Source: Prevotellamassilia timonensis
GTDB lineage: Bacteria; Bacteroidota; Bacteroidia; Bacteroidales; Bacteroidaceae
Direction of reading: 5' to 3'
Assembly: GCF_900106785.1 (NCBI RefSeq)
Contig: NZ_LT629844.1
Coordinates: forward strand, 294,728-358,727
Length of the DNA: 64,000 nt
The notes under the pieces were generated by a model, which did not search any database, was not told where the DNA came from, and saw only the letters and a list, made by a program, of their open reading frames with translations. The position numbers and the translations under genes were made by a program. Positions 1 to 8,635 of this stretch are shown in pieces (positions within the stretch are counted from its first letter, which is position 1; each line of letters begins with the position of its first letter).

Positions 1-1
1 C

Positions 2-1774
2 AAGATGCAATCAGGCAAGCGTCCGGCTGGCAATCCTGGCGACTTTGACTATGCGCACTACCTGTTGACGCATGGATTAAGTGGTAGTTGCTACGTATGG
101 CGTGGCAAGTGTGAACTGTTAGGTGATGATGCACAAGCAAGCATAAGTTGGCAATCTCGCCTGTTGCGCTGGCGTCACAAGTTGGCAGTAGCTTACGAAC
201 CTTATTTTGACAAGGGACAACAAAGTCTGTTAGCTGCATTAACTTTGGGCGATAAGACTATGCTTGATGAAGACACACGTCAATTATTCTCAAATTTGGG
301 CGTGAGCCATGTGCTTGCGTTATCGGGACTGCACCTCGGCATATTACTGAGTTTGTTCAATATGTTGTGCTTGCGTCACTTGCGTCGTACCCACTTGCGC
401 ATAATAGCGTCCATTTTCATCGTATTTGCCATGTGGGCATTCGCCTTCTTGACCGGAGCCCCCTTATCGCTGTTGCGTGCAGTGTGCATGTTCACTTGTA
501 TGCAAATAAGCATTTGCTTGCAGCGGTCGAGTGCTTCCACCCTCAACAGTTTGTCCTTAGCCGCCATCATATTGCTTTTGGCAGACCCCATGTCGCTGTT
601 CGATGTTGGTTTTCAATTATCCTTTATGGCGGTAGCCGGTATTGTGTTTGTTGGGCGTTATGTTTGGCAGCGTTATCCTTTGTCGCTTTATAATGTGGGC
701 ACAATGCTGCAAGTTTATCAGCAACCGCGTCCCAAGGGCATGTCATACGCCACGTATGCAAAACAATACTGTTTGCCTTGGTTGCAGTTGCAGAGCACCA
801 AAGTATGTTGGAATTTCTTTCGCCACATACTCGTGCCGTTTGTTTGTGTCTCGTTAAGTGCACAATGGGCCACAGCGCCACTTGTGCTTTATTACTTCCA
901 TACCCTTTCCCCCTATGCCTGGTTAGCCAACTTTGTAGTCATACCATCAGCCTATGTGCTGCTTGGCGGAGCATTGTTATTCTTCGCCCTTCCCTTCGCG
1001 GTTGTACAGCACGTATTAGCTTCGATCATGTCGTGTACAATCAACGCCATGACGTCAGCCCTGACCAGTATGCAGGTATGGCCTTTTTCCACACTCACAT
1101 TCTATCCCACACCATATACACTGTTGGCAATATGGCTCGTGCCCGTATTAGTCTACGCGTTTGCCGCGGCACGTCGTCGGCGGTTGAGGTTGCGTGTGTT
1201 GTGCAGCGTGTTCCTTGTCCTAACGTTAAGTGTCGTTACCGAAGTGTACAGAGTAGGCACCGACAAGCGTGTGTCACCCCAAATATGGGTATATGCCAAT
1301 AAGCAAGCCACCTTGGTGCATTTCATAGTTTCGGCGCAAGAGTCATATCTTGTGTCAACCCTGCCGCCGCAGGCCATTAGCAAAATGGTTGGGCAATTAA
1401 ATCGCAATTACTGGCAACCACATCACATTGCGCCACCCGAACAGATAGTGAGTTCAGATGCGCGTACCAAGTTTTTTCAGAAAAAAGGCAACAGCTGTCT
1501 GTTGGGCAGCAAACGTATTATGCTTTGTGCCACATCAGTAGCGTTAACATGCAGCCGTCCGGCCAATCCATACCCACTTGACCTGTTAATCGTATCGCGT
1601 GGTTGTATCGACAGTTTCGAAGCCATGCAGTCCTATTTTACGCCAGGCCAAGTCGTGTTAGCCTCCTCCCTGCCGTTGTGGCAACGCAGTGCATGGCGCA
1701 CAGCCTGTCAGCGCGCGGGCGTACCCTGTCATGATGTGGCCGAGAGCGGAGCGTACAATTTCGTTGTACGGTAG
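2..1774 (+). CDS. comEC: ComEC/Rec2-family DNA uptake channel, 5'-truncated by window edge
   Basis: Polytopic inner-membrane protein that moves single-stranded DNA into the cytoplasm during natural competence. The reading frame is open to the window edge, so the start lies outside; the first visible Met is at position 5. About 590 residues are visible, fewer than the roughly 700 usual in Bacteroidetes, so the N-terminal membrane segment is missing. The competence-domain signature 'SHVLALSGLHLGIL' is at about residues 100-113, followed by many hydrophobic helices to about residue 410. A soluble C-terminal part follows without the metallo-beta-lactamase motifs of longer ComEC proteins, as in other Bacteroidetes. 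It converges on the glycosylase gene with only 32 bp between. Family call is firm; function in this host is inferred. Confidence 0.9.
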   Translation, partial: KMQSGKRPAGNPGDFDYAHYLLTHGLSGSCYVWRGKCELLGDDAQASISWQSRLLRWRHKLAVAYEPYFDKGQQSLLAALTLGDKTMLDEDTRQLFSNLGVSHVLALSGLHLGILLSLFNMLCLRHLRRTHLRIIASIFIVFAMWAFAFLTGAPLSLLRAVCMFTCMQISICLQRSSASTLNSLSLAAIILLLADPMSLFDVGFQLSFMAVAGIVFVGRYVWQRYPLSLYNVGTMLQVYQQPRPKGMSYATYAKQYCLPWLQLQSTKVCWNFFRHILVPFVCVSLSAQWATAPLVLYYFHTLSPYAWLANFVVIPSAYVLLGGALLFFALPFAVVQHVLASIMSCTINAMTSALTSMQVWPFSTLTFYPTPYTLLAIWLVPVLVYAFAAARRRRLRLRVLCSVFLVLTLSVVTEVYRVGTDKRVSPQIWVYANKQATLVHFIVSAQESYLVSTLPPQAISKMVGQLNRNYWQPHHIAPPEQIVSSDARTKFFQKKGNSCLLGSKRIMLCATSVALTCSRPANPYPLDLLIVSRGCIDSFEAMQSYFTPGQVVLASSLPLWQRSAWRTACQRAGVPCHDVAESGAYNFVVR

Positions 1775-1806
1775 CGAACTGCAAATACAGCATAGCACGC
1801 CCCTTG

Positions 1807-2376
1807 TCAGATGCCCAATTCACATTCCAGCATGGTACGATAAAAAGCCGTTTTCTTCTCCAAGGCCAGAGGATAGGCCCGGCTGCTGCTTGGCATGCGG
1901 TAGAGCCGCATATTCCTCCCTTCAAATTCAAAATCGACGTATTGTCCCACCTTGGGCTCCGCCACCGCAAAGTGCGCTCGTAGCGTGTCCGTAGCCTTTT
2001 GTCCTGTAGTCACGATGGCATGGCAGTGTGGCAACTGGTGTAAAAGTCCGTCAATGTCGGTATGTTCCACCACCTCCAGAAATTTGTCCGAAGCATTGTC
2101 TTGCAAACGGTTAACGGCGCATGCAGTATCATAAAGAGCCACGCCCTTTTCGCGCAAGAAAGTCTCAAGCAGCGGTTTATTAAAGCGCTTGTGCGCTGTG
2201 TCAACAAAGTAATCCTTATTGTCAAAGAAAACGAGTCCGAATATGCGCCACATGTCATTCTGCATATTCGGGTAGAAGAAGTCTATTGACCAGCGTTTCT
2301 TAGGCGGTGGAAAACTGCCCAACATCAGAATGTGAGCGTTCTCAGGCAAAAAAGGTTGAAGAGGGTGACGTTCCAC
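1807..2376 (-). CDS. Uracil-DNA glycosylase superfamily protein (mug/deoxyinosine glycosylase-like)
   Basis: Base-excision-repair glycosylase fold of 189 residues, likely removing uracil or hypoxanthine from DNA. The motif 'MLGSFPP' near residues 18-24 occupies the place of the catalytic-loop motif in DNA-deoxyinosine/mismatch glycosylases. 'FFYPNMQNDMW' follows, and the second loop is around 'MPSSSRAYP' near residue 160, equivalent to the H-S-S/N-P loop of the superfamily. Length fits the single-domain family. It lies between comEC (convergent) and trxB (same strand, about 100 bp upstream). The exact substrate cannot be decided from sequence. Confidence 0.82.
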   Translation of the reverse strand: MERHPLQPFLPENAHILMLGSFPPPKKRWSIDFFYPNMQNDMWRIFGLVFFDNKDYFVDTAHKRFNKPLLETFLREKGVALYDTACAVNRLQDNASDKFLEVVEHTDIDGLLHQLPHCHAIVTTGQKATDTLRAHFAVAEPKVGQYVDFEFEGRNMRLYRMPSSSRAYPLALEKKTAFYRTMLECELGI

Positions 2377-2477
2377 TGATTGAAAAAATTAAAGTATAAA
2401 GCACCCGAGCAACGTATAGTAAGTTGCACACAGGTACTTTATACTCATTGTTGTATAAATATAAGTAAGCCGGTTAA

Positions 2478-3434
2478 TTAGTCGTTCTCCTTCAGGTAAC
2501 GATCCACCTCGATGCCCGCTTTGCAGCCACTTGCGGCTGCGGTGATAGCCTGTCGGTAGTGAGGGTCAGCCACATCGCCAGCTGCAAACACACCCGGAAT
2601 GCCTGTGCGTGGCGAGTCACCCTCAGTCATGATATAACCAGTTTCGTCAGTTTTAACCCAAGGCTTGAACAAGTCGCTGTTAGGCTTGTGCCCGATGGCC
2701 AGGAAGAAACCATCAATGTTGATGTCATACGTGCGCTCATCAGCCTCGCCTTTACGGTAAACCACGTGTGCGCCTTCTACGCCATCTTCGCCAAAAAGAC
2801 CGAGCGTGTTAGTCTCAAACAACACCTCAATTTTGGGATTGTTCAGTACACGGTCCTGCATGGCTTTAGACGCACGCAGGTAAGGCTTGCGCACAATGAG
2901 GTAAACTTTGCTGGCCAGTCCGGCAAGGTAAGTAGCCTCCTCGCACGCCGTATCGCCGCCGCCCACTACGGCCACCACCTTTTTGCGGTAGAAAAAGCCG
3001 TCGCACGTAGCACATGCGCTCACCCCCTGTCCTTGATATTTCTTTTCGTCGCTCAAGCCAAGGTATTTGGCCGAAGCACCGGTAGCAATAACCAGTGTGC
3101 GGCATTTAACCACCGTGTCATCGTCGAACCACAAAGTGTAGGGCGATTGGCTGAGGTCCACTTTGGTAGCTGTGGCAGTGCGTATGTCAGCGCCAAATCG
3201 TTCAGCCTGTTTGCGCATGCTGTCCATCAGTTCGTTAGCGTCAATGCCATCGGCAAATCCCGGAAAGTTCTCCACTTCCGTGGTAATAGTAAGTTGTCCG
3301 CCCGGCTGCAGTCCTTCATAAATGATAGGTTGCAGTCCGGCTCTTCCGGTATAAATGGCTGCTGTATAGCCCGCGGGGCCAGAGCCTAAAATAATACACT
3401 GCTCTATTTTAGCGTTCTCAGTGTTAGTAGTCAT
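2478..3434 (-). CDS. trxB: Thioredoxin reductase
   Basis: Flavoenzyme of 318 residues that uses NADPH to reduce thioredoxin in the cytoplasm. The N-terminal FAD-binding motif 'ILGSGPAGYTAAIY' is at about residues 15-28. The redox-active 'CATC' is near residue 140, the NADPH-binding 'VGGGDTACEEA' follows, and the second FAD motif 'GVFAAGDVAD' is near the C terminus. Length and motif order are those of the low-molecular-weight bacterial TrxB. The lolA-like gene lies just upstream on the same strand, separated by about 40 bp, so the two probably form an operon. Confidence 0.96.
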   Translation of the reverse strand: MTTNTENAKIEQCIILGSGPAGYTAAIYTGRAGLQPIIYEGLQPGGQLTITTEVENFPGFADGIDANELMDSMRKQAERFGADIRTATATKVDLSQSPYTLWFDDDTVVKCRTLVIATGASAKYLGLSDEKKYQGQGVSACATCDGFFYRKKVVAVVGGGDTACEEATYLAGLASKVYLIVRKPYLRASKAMQDRVLNNPKIEVLFETNTLGLFGEDGVEGAHVVYRKGEADERTYDINIDGFFLAIGHKPNSDLFKPWVKTDETGYIMTEGDSPRTGIPGVFAAGDVADPHYRQAITAAASGCKAGIEVDRYLKEND

Positions 3435-3476
3435 TGTGGTTATTATAATGAATTGTTTCGAGTAAAAGTTTGTGCG

Positions 3477-4115
3477 TTATCTCAAATCTACCACTTCAAT
3501 GCCAGGGTGATCCTTACTGTTAAATCGGAAGGTAGCATCGCCCCAGTGCTTGTGTGTCCTCAGGCTTCCCACCCGAATGCGAGTCCATTCGCCGTGGTTG
3601 TCCTTCATACGTATGGAGTAGGGCAGTTGCGTATGTTTGTCAATGACGGCAATGATCAGTTGAATGCCCATACCCTTGTTTTGTGCAATCATGCGCACCT
3701 CGTGGCAAGCCTTGCCGTGGTAGGTCGTGTTGGCCAGTTTAAGGTTATAGCCATGTTTGTAAAGGTTGACAAAGGTATACGGATTAACCTGCTGCAGTTC
3801 AGCTGCGGTAGGGTTACTCACGTTCACCTCGTCGCTGCCGTGCAGCAAAGTCCACTGCGTGCGGCCGTCAAACCACGTAGTCAGTGCGTTCGAAGCAATT
3901 TTGAATTTATTGCCCTGCACCAAAATGTGTCCGTTAGCCGTGCCAGCCTCATGTTGTCCTTTGAATTGTGTGCCTTCAAATGTAGTCTCAATGCCGCCAC
4001 TATTCTTAAGTTTATTAGCTGTTTGGTCAAGCACTTGTCGTGCTGTCTGTGCAAAGCTTGTAGCGCCGATGGCACATGCGGCGCATATAGTCATGAATAC
4101 GCGTTTAATCTTCAT
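3477..4115 (-). CDS. LolA-like outer-membrane lipoprotein carrier
   Basis: Periplasmic protein of about 212 residues resembling LolA, which carries lipoproteins from the inner to the outer membrane. I start it at the ATG at 4115 (or the adjacent 4118), because 'MKIKRVFMTICAACAIGATSFAQ' begins a clear signal peptide with an AQ-type cleavage site. The open frame runs further upstream to 4286, but that extension reads through intergenic repeats. The mature part has the beta-rich pattern of LolA-like domains, with 'FEGTQFKGQ' and 'TWFDGRTQW' segments. In many Bacteroidetes ftsK, lolA and trxB are neighbours; here ftsK is not seen upstream, where mobile DNA begins. Confidence 0.8.
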   Translation of the reverse strand: MKIKRVFMTICAACAIGATSFAQTARQVLDQTANKLKNSGGIETTFEGTQFKGQHEAGTANGHILVQGNKFKIASNALTTWFDGRTQWTLLHGSDEVNVSNPTAAELQQVNPYTFVNLYKHGYNLKLANTTYHGKACHEVRMIAQNKGMGIQLIIAVIDKHTQLPYSIRMKDNHGEWTRIRVGSLRTHKHWGDATFRFNSKDHPGIEVVDLR

Positions 4116-4163
4116 CATGTATGTTCGTATTAAGGTTGACAGGCGCCCCTCTGTATAAAATAC

Positions 4164-4337
4164 GTGCAGCCTATCTTTTGCAAAGATAGTGCAAGGTGAG
4201 TGCAAAGATGCAAGTTTACTTGCGATCTTTGCCGAGGTGCAGCCTATCTTCTGCAAAGATAGTGCAAACAGAGAGCAGAACGTCAAGCTTGCTTGAACGT
4301 TATGCCGAGGTGCAGCCTATCTTCTGCAAATATAATG
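4164..4337. repeat. Prevotella-type intergenic palindromic repeats, three copies
   Basis: A 31-bp unit starting 'GTGCAGCCTATCTT' and ending 'AAGATAGTGCAA' occurs at 4164-4194 and 4237-4267. A third, decayed copy is at 4310-4337. The first two differ by one base. Each unit contains an inverted repeat (CTATCTT / AAGATAG), and the spacers carry short hairpins, for example around 'AAGCTTGCTT' at 4285-4295. Repeats of this look are common between genes in Prevotella genomes. They separate the lolA-like gene from the gene-poor start of the mobile region and explain the false N-terminal extension of that ORF. Confidence 0.75.
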
Positions 4338-4491
4338 TTTTATTTGTAAATAGCCCTCCATTTGCCATTCTATAACAAAGCTCCAAAGTTTTCTTTGGTG
4401 TATTTGTATTTAATAATATCAAATTGTATTAAATTATACCTTAATATTACATTTAGCTAACCAAACAAAGTGGGTCTTAGGATAAAAGTGT

Positions 4492-4499
4492 TATCTTTG
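4492..4499 (+). promoter_or_regulatory. Bacteroidales -7 promoter box
   Basis: TATCTTTG fits the TAnnTTTG -7 consensus of the Bacteroidetes primary sigma factor. No clear -33 TTTG is seen at the usual spacing. Transcription would start near 4506 and run into a stretch without a convincing gene (see next entry). Confidence 0.45.
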
Positions 4500-4505
4500 T
4501 AGCGT

Positions 4506-5470
4506 CTATACCTATGCCGGAAGCCCTAATGGGCAGAGGTCGGGCAGACATATATACATATAAGGCGTAACTGTACGCTTTGGTTTTGACTTGTTAGAAC
4601 TTCGCAAACTCTTAACTGTTCGTCAAAGACAAAGCAACGGGAACGCCTCATGGGGTGTATTATATACAACTCTCATTGGCTTCGGACAATTCTGTTGTTC
4701 GTTGTCAAGAGTGTTTTCTGTATACTTACACTGGCGTGGGGCTTTCGGCGTTGTATCAGCGTTGTACATTGAAAGACGATATTTCTTATTTGTTACCTAC
4801 TTGATTATCAGCAGGTACAGGAAAACTCAAACGTAAGCATCATTTTATTGGGTGACAAGAAAGAACCAACAAAATGAAAAACAAATCTTGTGCAACAAAT
4901 TTTGCTACCCAACAACCATTTTCCCTGTTACTTTTACTTCAAGAACCATTTTTACTGGCGGAAAGAAAAAAGATGTGTTACTTGTCTATGGCTACCAACC
5001 AAAGCCAATACACAAATATAAATTCATTCATCTTAGGATATATATACTAATGGATTGGATGAACTGAACGAATTGCGGAGCGATAGCCCAATCGTGCCAT
5101 GTGCAGTATTGGGTTGTCGCTCTCTTTCTTTCCGCCAGTAAGAACTCTTGTATGATTTCTGTTACTTTCCACTTGTAATCGCTTGTTTCAAGTCGTTCTT
5201 GTCTCTTTTTATCCTCATATCTCAACTTTTCTAATTGTTACTCCGTTACCTGAATCTTCATCACCATTTCTGGGCTTTGATAAATTTGGTTGCAAAGGTA
5301 ATGTCTGTACCCATATTCCTTGCAAGGTCAGTGCCTATGGTCTCTTGCTAAAATCTCCACCTTGCAGGTTGTATTTTAGCAGAGAACCTTGCAGGAAAAG
5401 CACAGACACCTTTTGAGGCAACAAAATTTAAATCAATCCCGAAATTGCAGATGCAAAATTAGGGAATAAA
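4506..5470. other. Gene-poor stretch, possible structured transcript
   Basis: About 960 bp without a convincing gene. The first part contains a 'GCCCTAATGGGC' hairpin at about 4525. Open frames at 4591-4836 and 4852-5067 have no recognisable domain and atypical composition. A 17-bp sequence TTACTGGCGGAAAGAAA at 4952-4968 reappears inverted at 5125-5141. At 5348-5384 'GCTAAAAT...ATTTTAGC' forms a hairpin whose loop holds a second palindrome (ACCTTGCAGGT). CAAAGGTA at 5292-5299 is a minus-strand TACCTTTG box. The region reads like regulatory or RNA-coding sequence at the edge of the mobile element. Confidence 0.4.
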
Positions 5471-5483
5471 AAAATGAAGACTT

Positions 5484-6065
5484 ATGGCAAACATTTGTGA
5501 CACTCAGTACAAGGTGATGGGCGAACGCAAGGCGGTAGCCGACCTTTGGAACACGCTCCAAACAATGGAGGTGAACACCAAGAACGTACATCTCTACAAG
5601 TTGGCGGAACACTATGGCATCGACTATGAGAAGATGGGCATATCGGTAAGAGGATATATCTATTGGGCAGAGTTTGAGGCAGACGAGGACATCTGCTTGT
5701 TGTCCTTTGACACCGAAAGTGCATGGTCTGCCTGTGAGGAGTTCTTTGATGAATTGAACAAAGTTCTTGGTGGAGAACTTTCCGTCAGTTATCGTGAGAT
5801 AGAATGTGGATGCGACATTTTCTATGTCCATGACGAGCAAGGCTTCTTCCCAGAGGAATGCTGTGTGAGTTCTTCGGGTGAGCCTTTCGAGGATGCTTGT
5901 GAGGATATCTTTAACACTTGCCAAGATGCTATTGCCAAGTGGTGTGAGAAGATGGGTATCTCGCAAGGTGACAGAACCGAAGATGAAATGATGGACTTCA
6001 TCAACGGCTATGAGTATGAGAACGAGGACACCTATTATTATATAAACAAGTTCACGTTTGACTGA
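5484..6065 (+). CDS. Acidic mobile-element protein, possible Api92/DUF1281-like
   Basis: An acidic 193-residue protein with no signal peptide or membrane segment. The N terminus 'MANICDTQYKVMGERKAVADLWNTL' resembles the opening of YubB/Api92-like (DUF1281-type) proteins found on plasmids and conjugative elements, which have a ferredoxin-like fold of unknown role. The middle is Cys- and Glu-rich ('ECGCDIFYVHDEQGFF'). The start at 5484 follows an A-rich leader. Its stop overlaps the next start in a TGATG arrangement, indicating co-translation. Function unknown; the family assignment is tentative. Confidence 0.65.
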   Translation: MANICDTQYKVMGERKAVADLWNTLQTMEVNTKNVHLYKLAEHYGIDYEKMGISVRGYIYWAEFEADEDICLLSFDTESAWSACEEFFDELNKVLGGELSVSYREIECGCDIFYVHDEQGFFPEECCVSSSGEPFEDACEDIFNTCQDAIAKWCEKMGISQGDRTEDEMMDFINGYEYENEDTYYYINKFTFD

Positions 6066-6319
6066 TGGAAAGATTTGAGACGATAGAGAAAATCCCCACA
6101 TGGGCATTATGCTACATCATCAATGGCGACCCTACGGGATTGAGTGATGAAGACATCAAGATGGTTGATGGCTTCATGCAGAAATGGCAAGTGGAGATTG
6201 TTTCTCCACTCAGCCAAGATGGAAACGCATCATTCTCACACTATCCTGCCTTTGGACTACCTGCCGAGGTTGAGGATTGCAAGGTGATTTATCATTCGGA
6301 GAACCCACAAACTTTATAG
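6065..6319 (+). CDS. Small acidic hypothetical protein
   Basis: An 84-residue protein translationally coupled to the preceding gene (TGATG overlap). The core 'IPTWALCYIINGDPTGLSDEDIKMVDGF' looks like a small protein family that recurs on Bacteroidales mobile elements next to antirestriction-like genes. I know no assigned function for it. It has no transmembrane segment and no visible catalytic motif. The next small gene begins five bases after its stop, so the three genes likely form one transcript ending at the terminator at 6508. Confidence 0.6.
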   Translation: MERFETIEKIPTWALCYIINGDPTGLSDEDIKMVDGFMQKWQVEIVSPLSQDGNASFSHYPAFGLPAEVEDCKVIYHSENPQTL

Positions 6320-6323
6320 AGCT

Positions 6324-6500
6324 ATGTTTGAATACGAAGAATTGACCGACATTATCGGTTGCAGTTGCACACTGCTGATACCCTACAGAGGACGCACAGA
6401 AGGTTTCGTGGTTGCAGACTATGGTGAGGACATCGTAGTGAAATTGCGCAATGGCAAGGAAATTGTAGAAAGACGTGATGACGTTCTTGTCTATGACTGA
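6324..6500 (+). CDS. 58-residue hypothetical protein, SH3/KOW-like beta pattern
   Basis: A short gene, ATG at 6324 and TGA at 6498-6500, directly after the previous stop. The product alternates hydrophobic residues ('CTLLIPYRG', 'EGFVVADYGEDIVVKL', 'EIVERRDDVLVYD') in the manner of a small beta-barrel. That pattern recalls SH3/KOW-like folds, but no family is recognised. A strong terminator follows after eight bases, which supports it as the last gene of a three-gene operon. Confidence 0.55.
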   Translation: MFEYEELTDIIGCSCTLLIPYRGRTEGFVVADYGEDIVVKLRNGKEIVERRDDVLVYD

Positions 6501-6507
6501 CGAAAAG

Positions 6508-6546
6508 GATGCTTGGTGAAGGTTATACTCGCCAGGCATCTTTTTT
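6508..6546 (+). terminator. Rho-independent terminator
   Basis: GATGCTTGG (6508-6516) pairs with CCAGGCATC (6532-6540), including one G-T wobble, and is followed by six T. It closes the 5484-6500 operon. Confidence 0.8.
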
Positions 6547-7250
6547 CTTTCCGCCAGTAAAAGCCCTTTTGTATGTAACGGCAAACTCCCTTCATCGTTT
6601 GCCGATAAACTTTTATATGGCTATGCTTTGATGGTTGTATTCGCCAAATGGCGACCTGCCTCTTTGTATGAGATAAAATCTGCGACTACGCCTTTCTTGG
6701 AGCTTTTCGTGCAATGAAGCCTTTTGTCTGAGGATGGATCTTGTTTGCAGCATTGCGATTGTAGTTGGTTGCTCATGCTTACCTTCCTCTACAAATAGGA
6801 GTAGCCTTCGAAGCTGGTTCTCCTTCTGCTTGTCTTTGTCAATATGCTCATGCGACCACCCTCCATGCAGAAAAGTGTATTGCCTGTTGGTTTACCATTG
6901 TTTATGACGGCACACGACATGGAAACGTGTTTTGCATTGGTGATGGTTACTGCAAATGATTGAGCCATACGATGCTGTTACGGTATTCTTGCGTCCTTTT
7001 TTGAATTACCGATTTTTTGAAGCCACTATTTTTCCTATGCAAAGGTAGCGTGATGCTTCGACAGATGGAATCCGTCTTGTGCGGTCGCTTCGCTGTGACC
7101 AATAAAATAGCCGATAATCTTCCTTTTTCTCCTCACCGCCAACAGAAAACGAGTATTATAGTCGATTTTCATGGTGCTGCCCTCATGTGCCACATCCCTG
7201 CTCTTGGATTGCATGTAAAAATTAAGTTTCACTTCAAAAAGTAATTCAAT
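6547..7250. other. Gene-poor stretch
   Basis: About 700 bp with no convincing coding region on either strand. It holds a third copy of the 17-bp TTTCTTTCCGCCAGTAA at 6544-6560, in the same orientation as the 5125 copy. A TATAAAAG-like element lies on the minus strand near 6610. A minus-strand TACCTTTG box (CAAAGGTA) sits at 7040-7047. The ssb gene begins at 7251. Confidence 0.4.
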
Positions 7251-7634
7251 ATGAAAAAGATCGAGAACACTTTCGTTGTAACAGGATTCGTAGGCAACAA
7301 CGCAGAAATCCGTCAGTTCACCAACGCTTCTGTAGCACGTTTCTCATTGGCAGTCAGCCGTCAGGAGAAGAATGGTGAGGAAACCAACAGAGTATCAGCT
7401 TTCATGAACATGGAGGCATGGCGCAAGAACGAGCATGTTGATTCTTTCGACAAGCTGCAGAAGGGAACCATGCTCACCGTCGAGGGCTACTTCAAGCCAG
7501 ACGAGTGGGTTGATCAGCAAGGCACCAAGCACAACCGCATCGTCTTCATCGCAAACAAGTTCTATCCTACACCAGACAAGGAGGAAGCTCCAGCGGCAGA
7601 GCCTGAAAAGCCTACCAAGAAAGGCAAGAAATAG
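7251..7634 (+). CDS. ssb: Single-stranded DNA-binding protein
   Basis: An OB-fold SSB of 127 residues, expected to coat single-stranded DNA during transfer or replication of the element. The N-terminal pattern 'NTFVVTGFVGNNAEIRQF', the 'RFSLAVSRQEKN' strand and 'GTMLTVEGYFKPDEW' match the SSB core. The C-terminal tail is Glu/Pro/Lys-rich and ends in KKGKK rather than the acidic DDDIPF-type tip of chromosomal SSB. It therefore probably does not recruit the usual SSB-interacting partners, as in some mobile-element SSBs. It stands alone, with a terminator 22 bases after the stop. Confidence 0.9.
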   Translation: MKKIENTFVVTGFVGNNAEIRQFTNASVARFSLAVSRQEKNGEETNRVSAFMNMEAWRKNEHVDSFDKLQKGTMLTVEGYFKPDEWVDQQGTKHNRIVFIANKFYPTPDKEEAPAAEPEKPTKKGKK

Positions 7635-7656
7635 GATTTCTTCATTCTCTCCAATA

Positions 7657-7685
7657 AACAAAGCGGCTTCGGTCGCTTTTGTTTT
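7657..7685 (+). terminator. ssb terminator with UUCG tetraloop
   Basis: AAAGCGGC (7660-7667) pairs with GTCGCTTT (7672-7679) around a TTCG loop (7668-7671), followed by a T-rich tract. It is a compact, stable hairpin just after ssb. Confidence 0.85.
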
Positions 7686-8635
7686 GCTCATACAACCATG
7701 TTTACTTTTATAGCCACTATTAGCAAGTTTACTCTTATAACCGCATGCGTACTGCTATTATAAGCGTCAAGCCGTCTTCCCTTTTTATTACTTTTCCCCA
7801 CCCATCTGCGAAACCGCACCAACAGTTCGTCAAAGCGACATTCTTTATTTATCGGGAGTAAGATCCCGAAAGATGAAGAATGACCATTTGCCGAAGGACA
7901 AGCACGAACAGAATGGCATTGGCGAACGGCATCCGTAACGCAACCGTCACTTACATGCTGTCTACCAATGCCATCCCTTTCGTTAAGTTGCTTGTCTGGC
8001 TATTGCGCAGTTTCACTCCCACCCATATCTTTTATATTCGCTTCTTGTCTTCCTTTTATAATCCATGGTTTACCCTTTTATAGCCGTCACAAAGATTTTA
8101 TGCCAAAAGGCTCCTTGACTGTGGCGACCAACTGTCGCTACTGCAATAAGCCACATGGCATGAAGGCAGGAGCGGAAACACACTCGGCATGGATGCCAAG
8201 AGAGTTTCCCAATTACTCCTGCCGCATCTTTGTTCCGTCCTTCTGTTATAATCGGCAAGCCATTCTCTCTTTATAGCACTTCGTCCCTCCCTTGCGGAAT
8301 TGCACCAATGGCGCAGTTCCACACCCACCCTTTTCTAGTTGTAATCTTATGTAGTAGCACTTATAGCCATTTCATTTCGTCCATCGTCTTTGCCGCTTCG
8401 GATATTTTCCGCAAAGGTACCAGTTGCATGGCAAATGCCAAATTGGGCCTCATGGATGCTTTTCAAAAAATCTTCCTCTATGTGCCTTGCATATAGAGCG
8501 TATTTTTCGCTTCCGATTTGTCTTTTTGCCTTCCAACTCCTTTGCGTGGCGGAAAAATATCCCTTGGGCAAGCCGAAAGGCTTCCGAAAATAGGGAAAAT
8601 AAATAATCGAGTTTAACGCAAATAATTTTCCGACT
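7686..8635. repeat. Non-coding stretch with degenerate short repeats
   Basis: About 950 bp without a convincing gene. Read on the minus strand it has many degenerate copies of TATAAAAG-(G)GTAAAC or TATAAAAGGAAGAC, for example around 7704-7712, 7733-7741, 8031-8037, 8054-8062, 8074-8083, 8245-8253, 8268-8276 and 8359-8367. A 20-bp block GCGCAGTTYCACWCCCACCC is repeated at 8005-8024 and 8311-8330 with two mismatches. CAAAGGTA at 8412-8419 is a minus-strand TACCTTTG box that would transcribe this stretch. The pattern could be iterons, binding sites or decayed repeats. Confidence 0.5.

Noticed and set aside
4116..4286. 57-residue N-terminal extension of the LolA-like protein
   Set aside because: It reads through intergenic palindromic repeats, and a proper signal peptide starts at 4115.
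4591..5067. Two ORFs of 81 and 71 residues in the left gene-poor stretch
   Set aside because: Unusual composition, no domains, no gene-like context, and one contains the repeated 17-mer. Not supported as genes.
5292..8419. CAAAGGTA sites as CTnDOT-type attachment cores
   Set aside because: Too short and also fit the promoter consensus; no integrase or paired att site in the left part.
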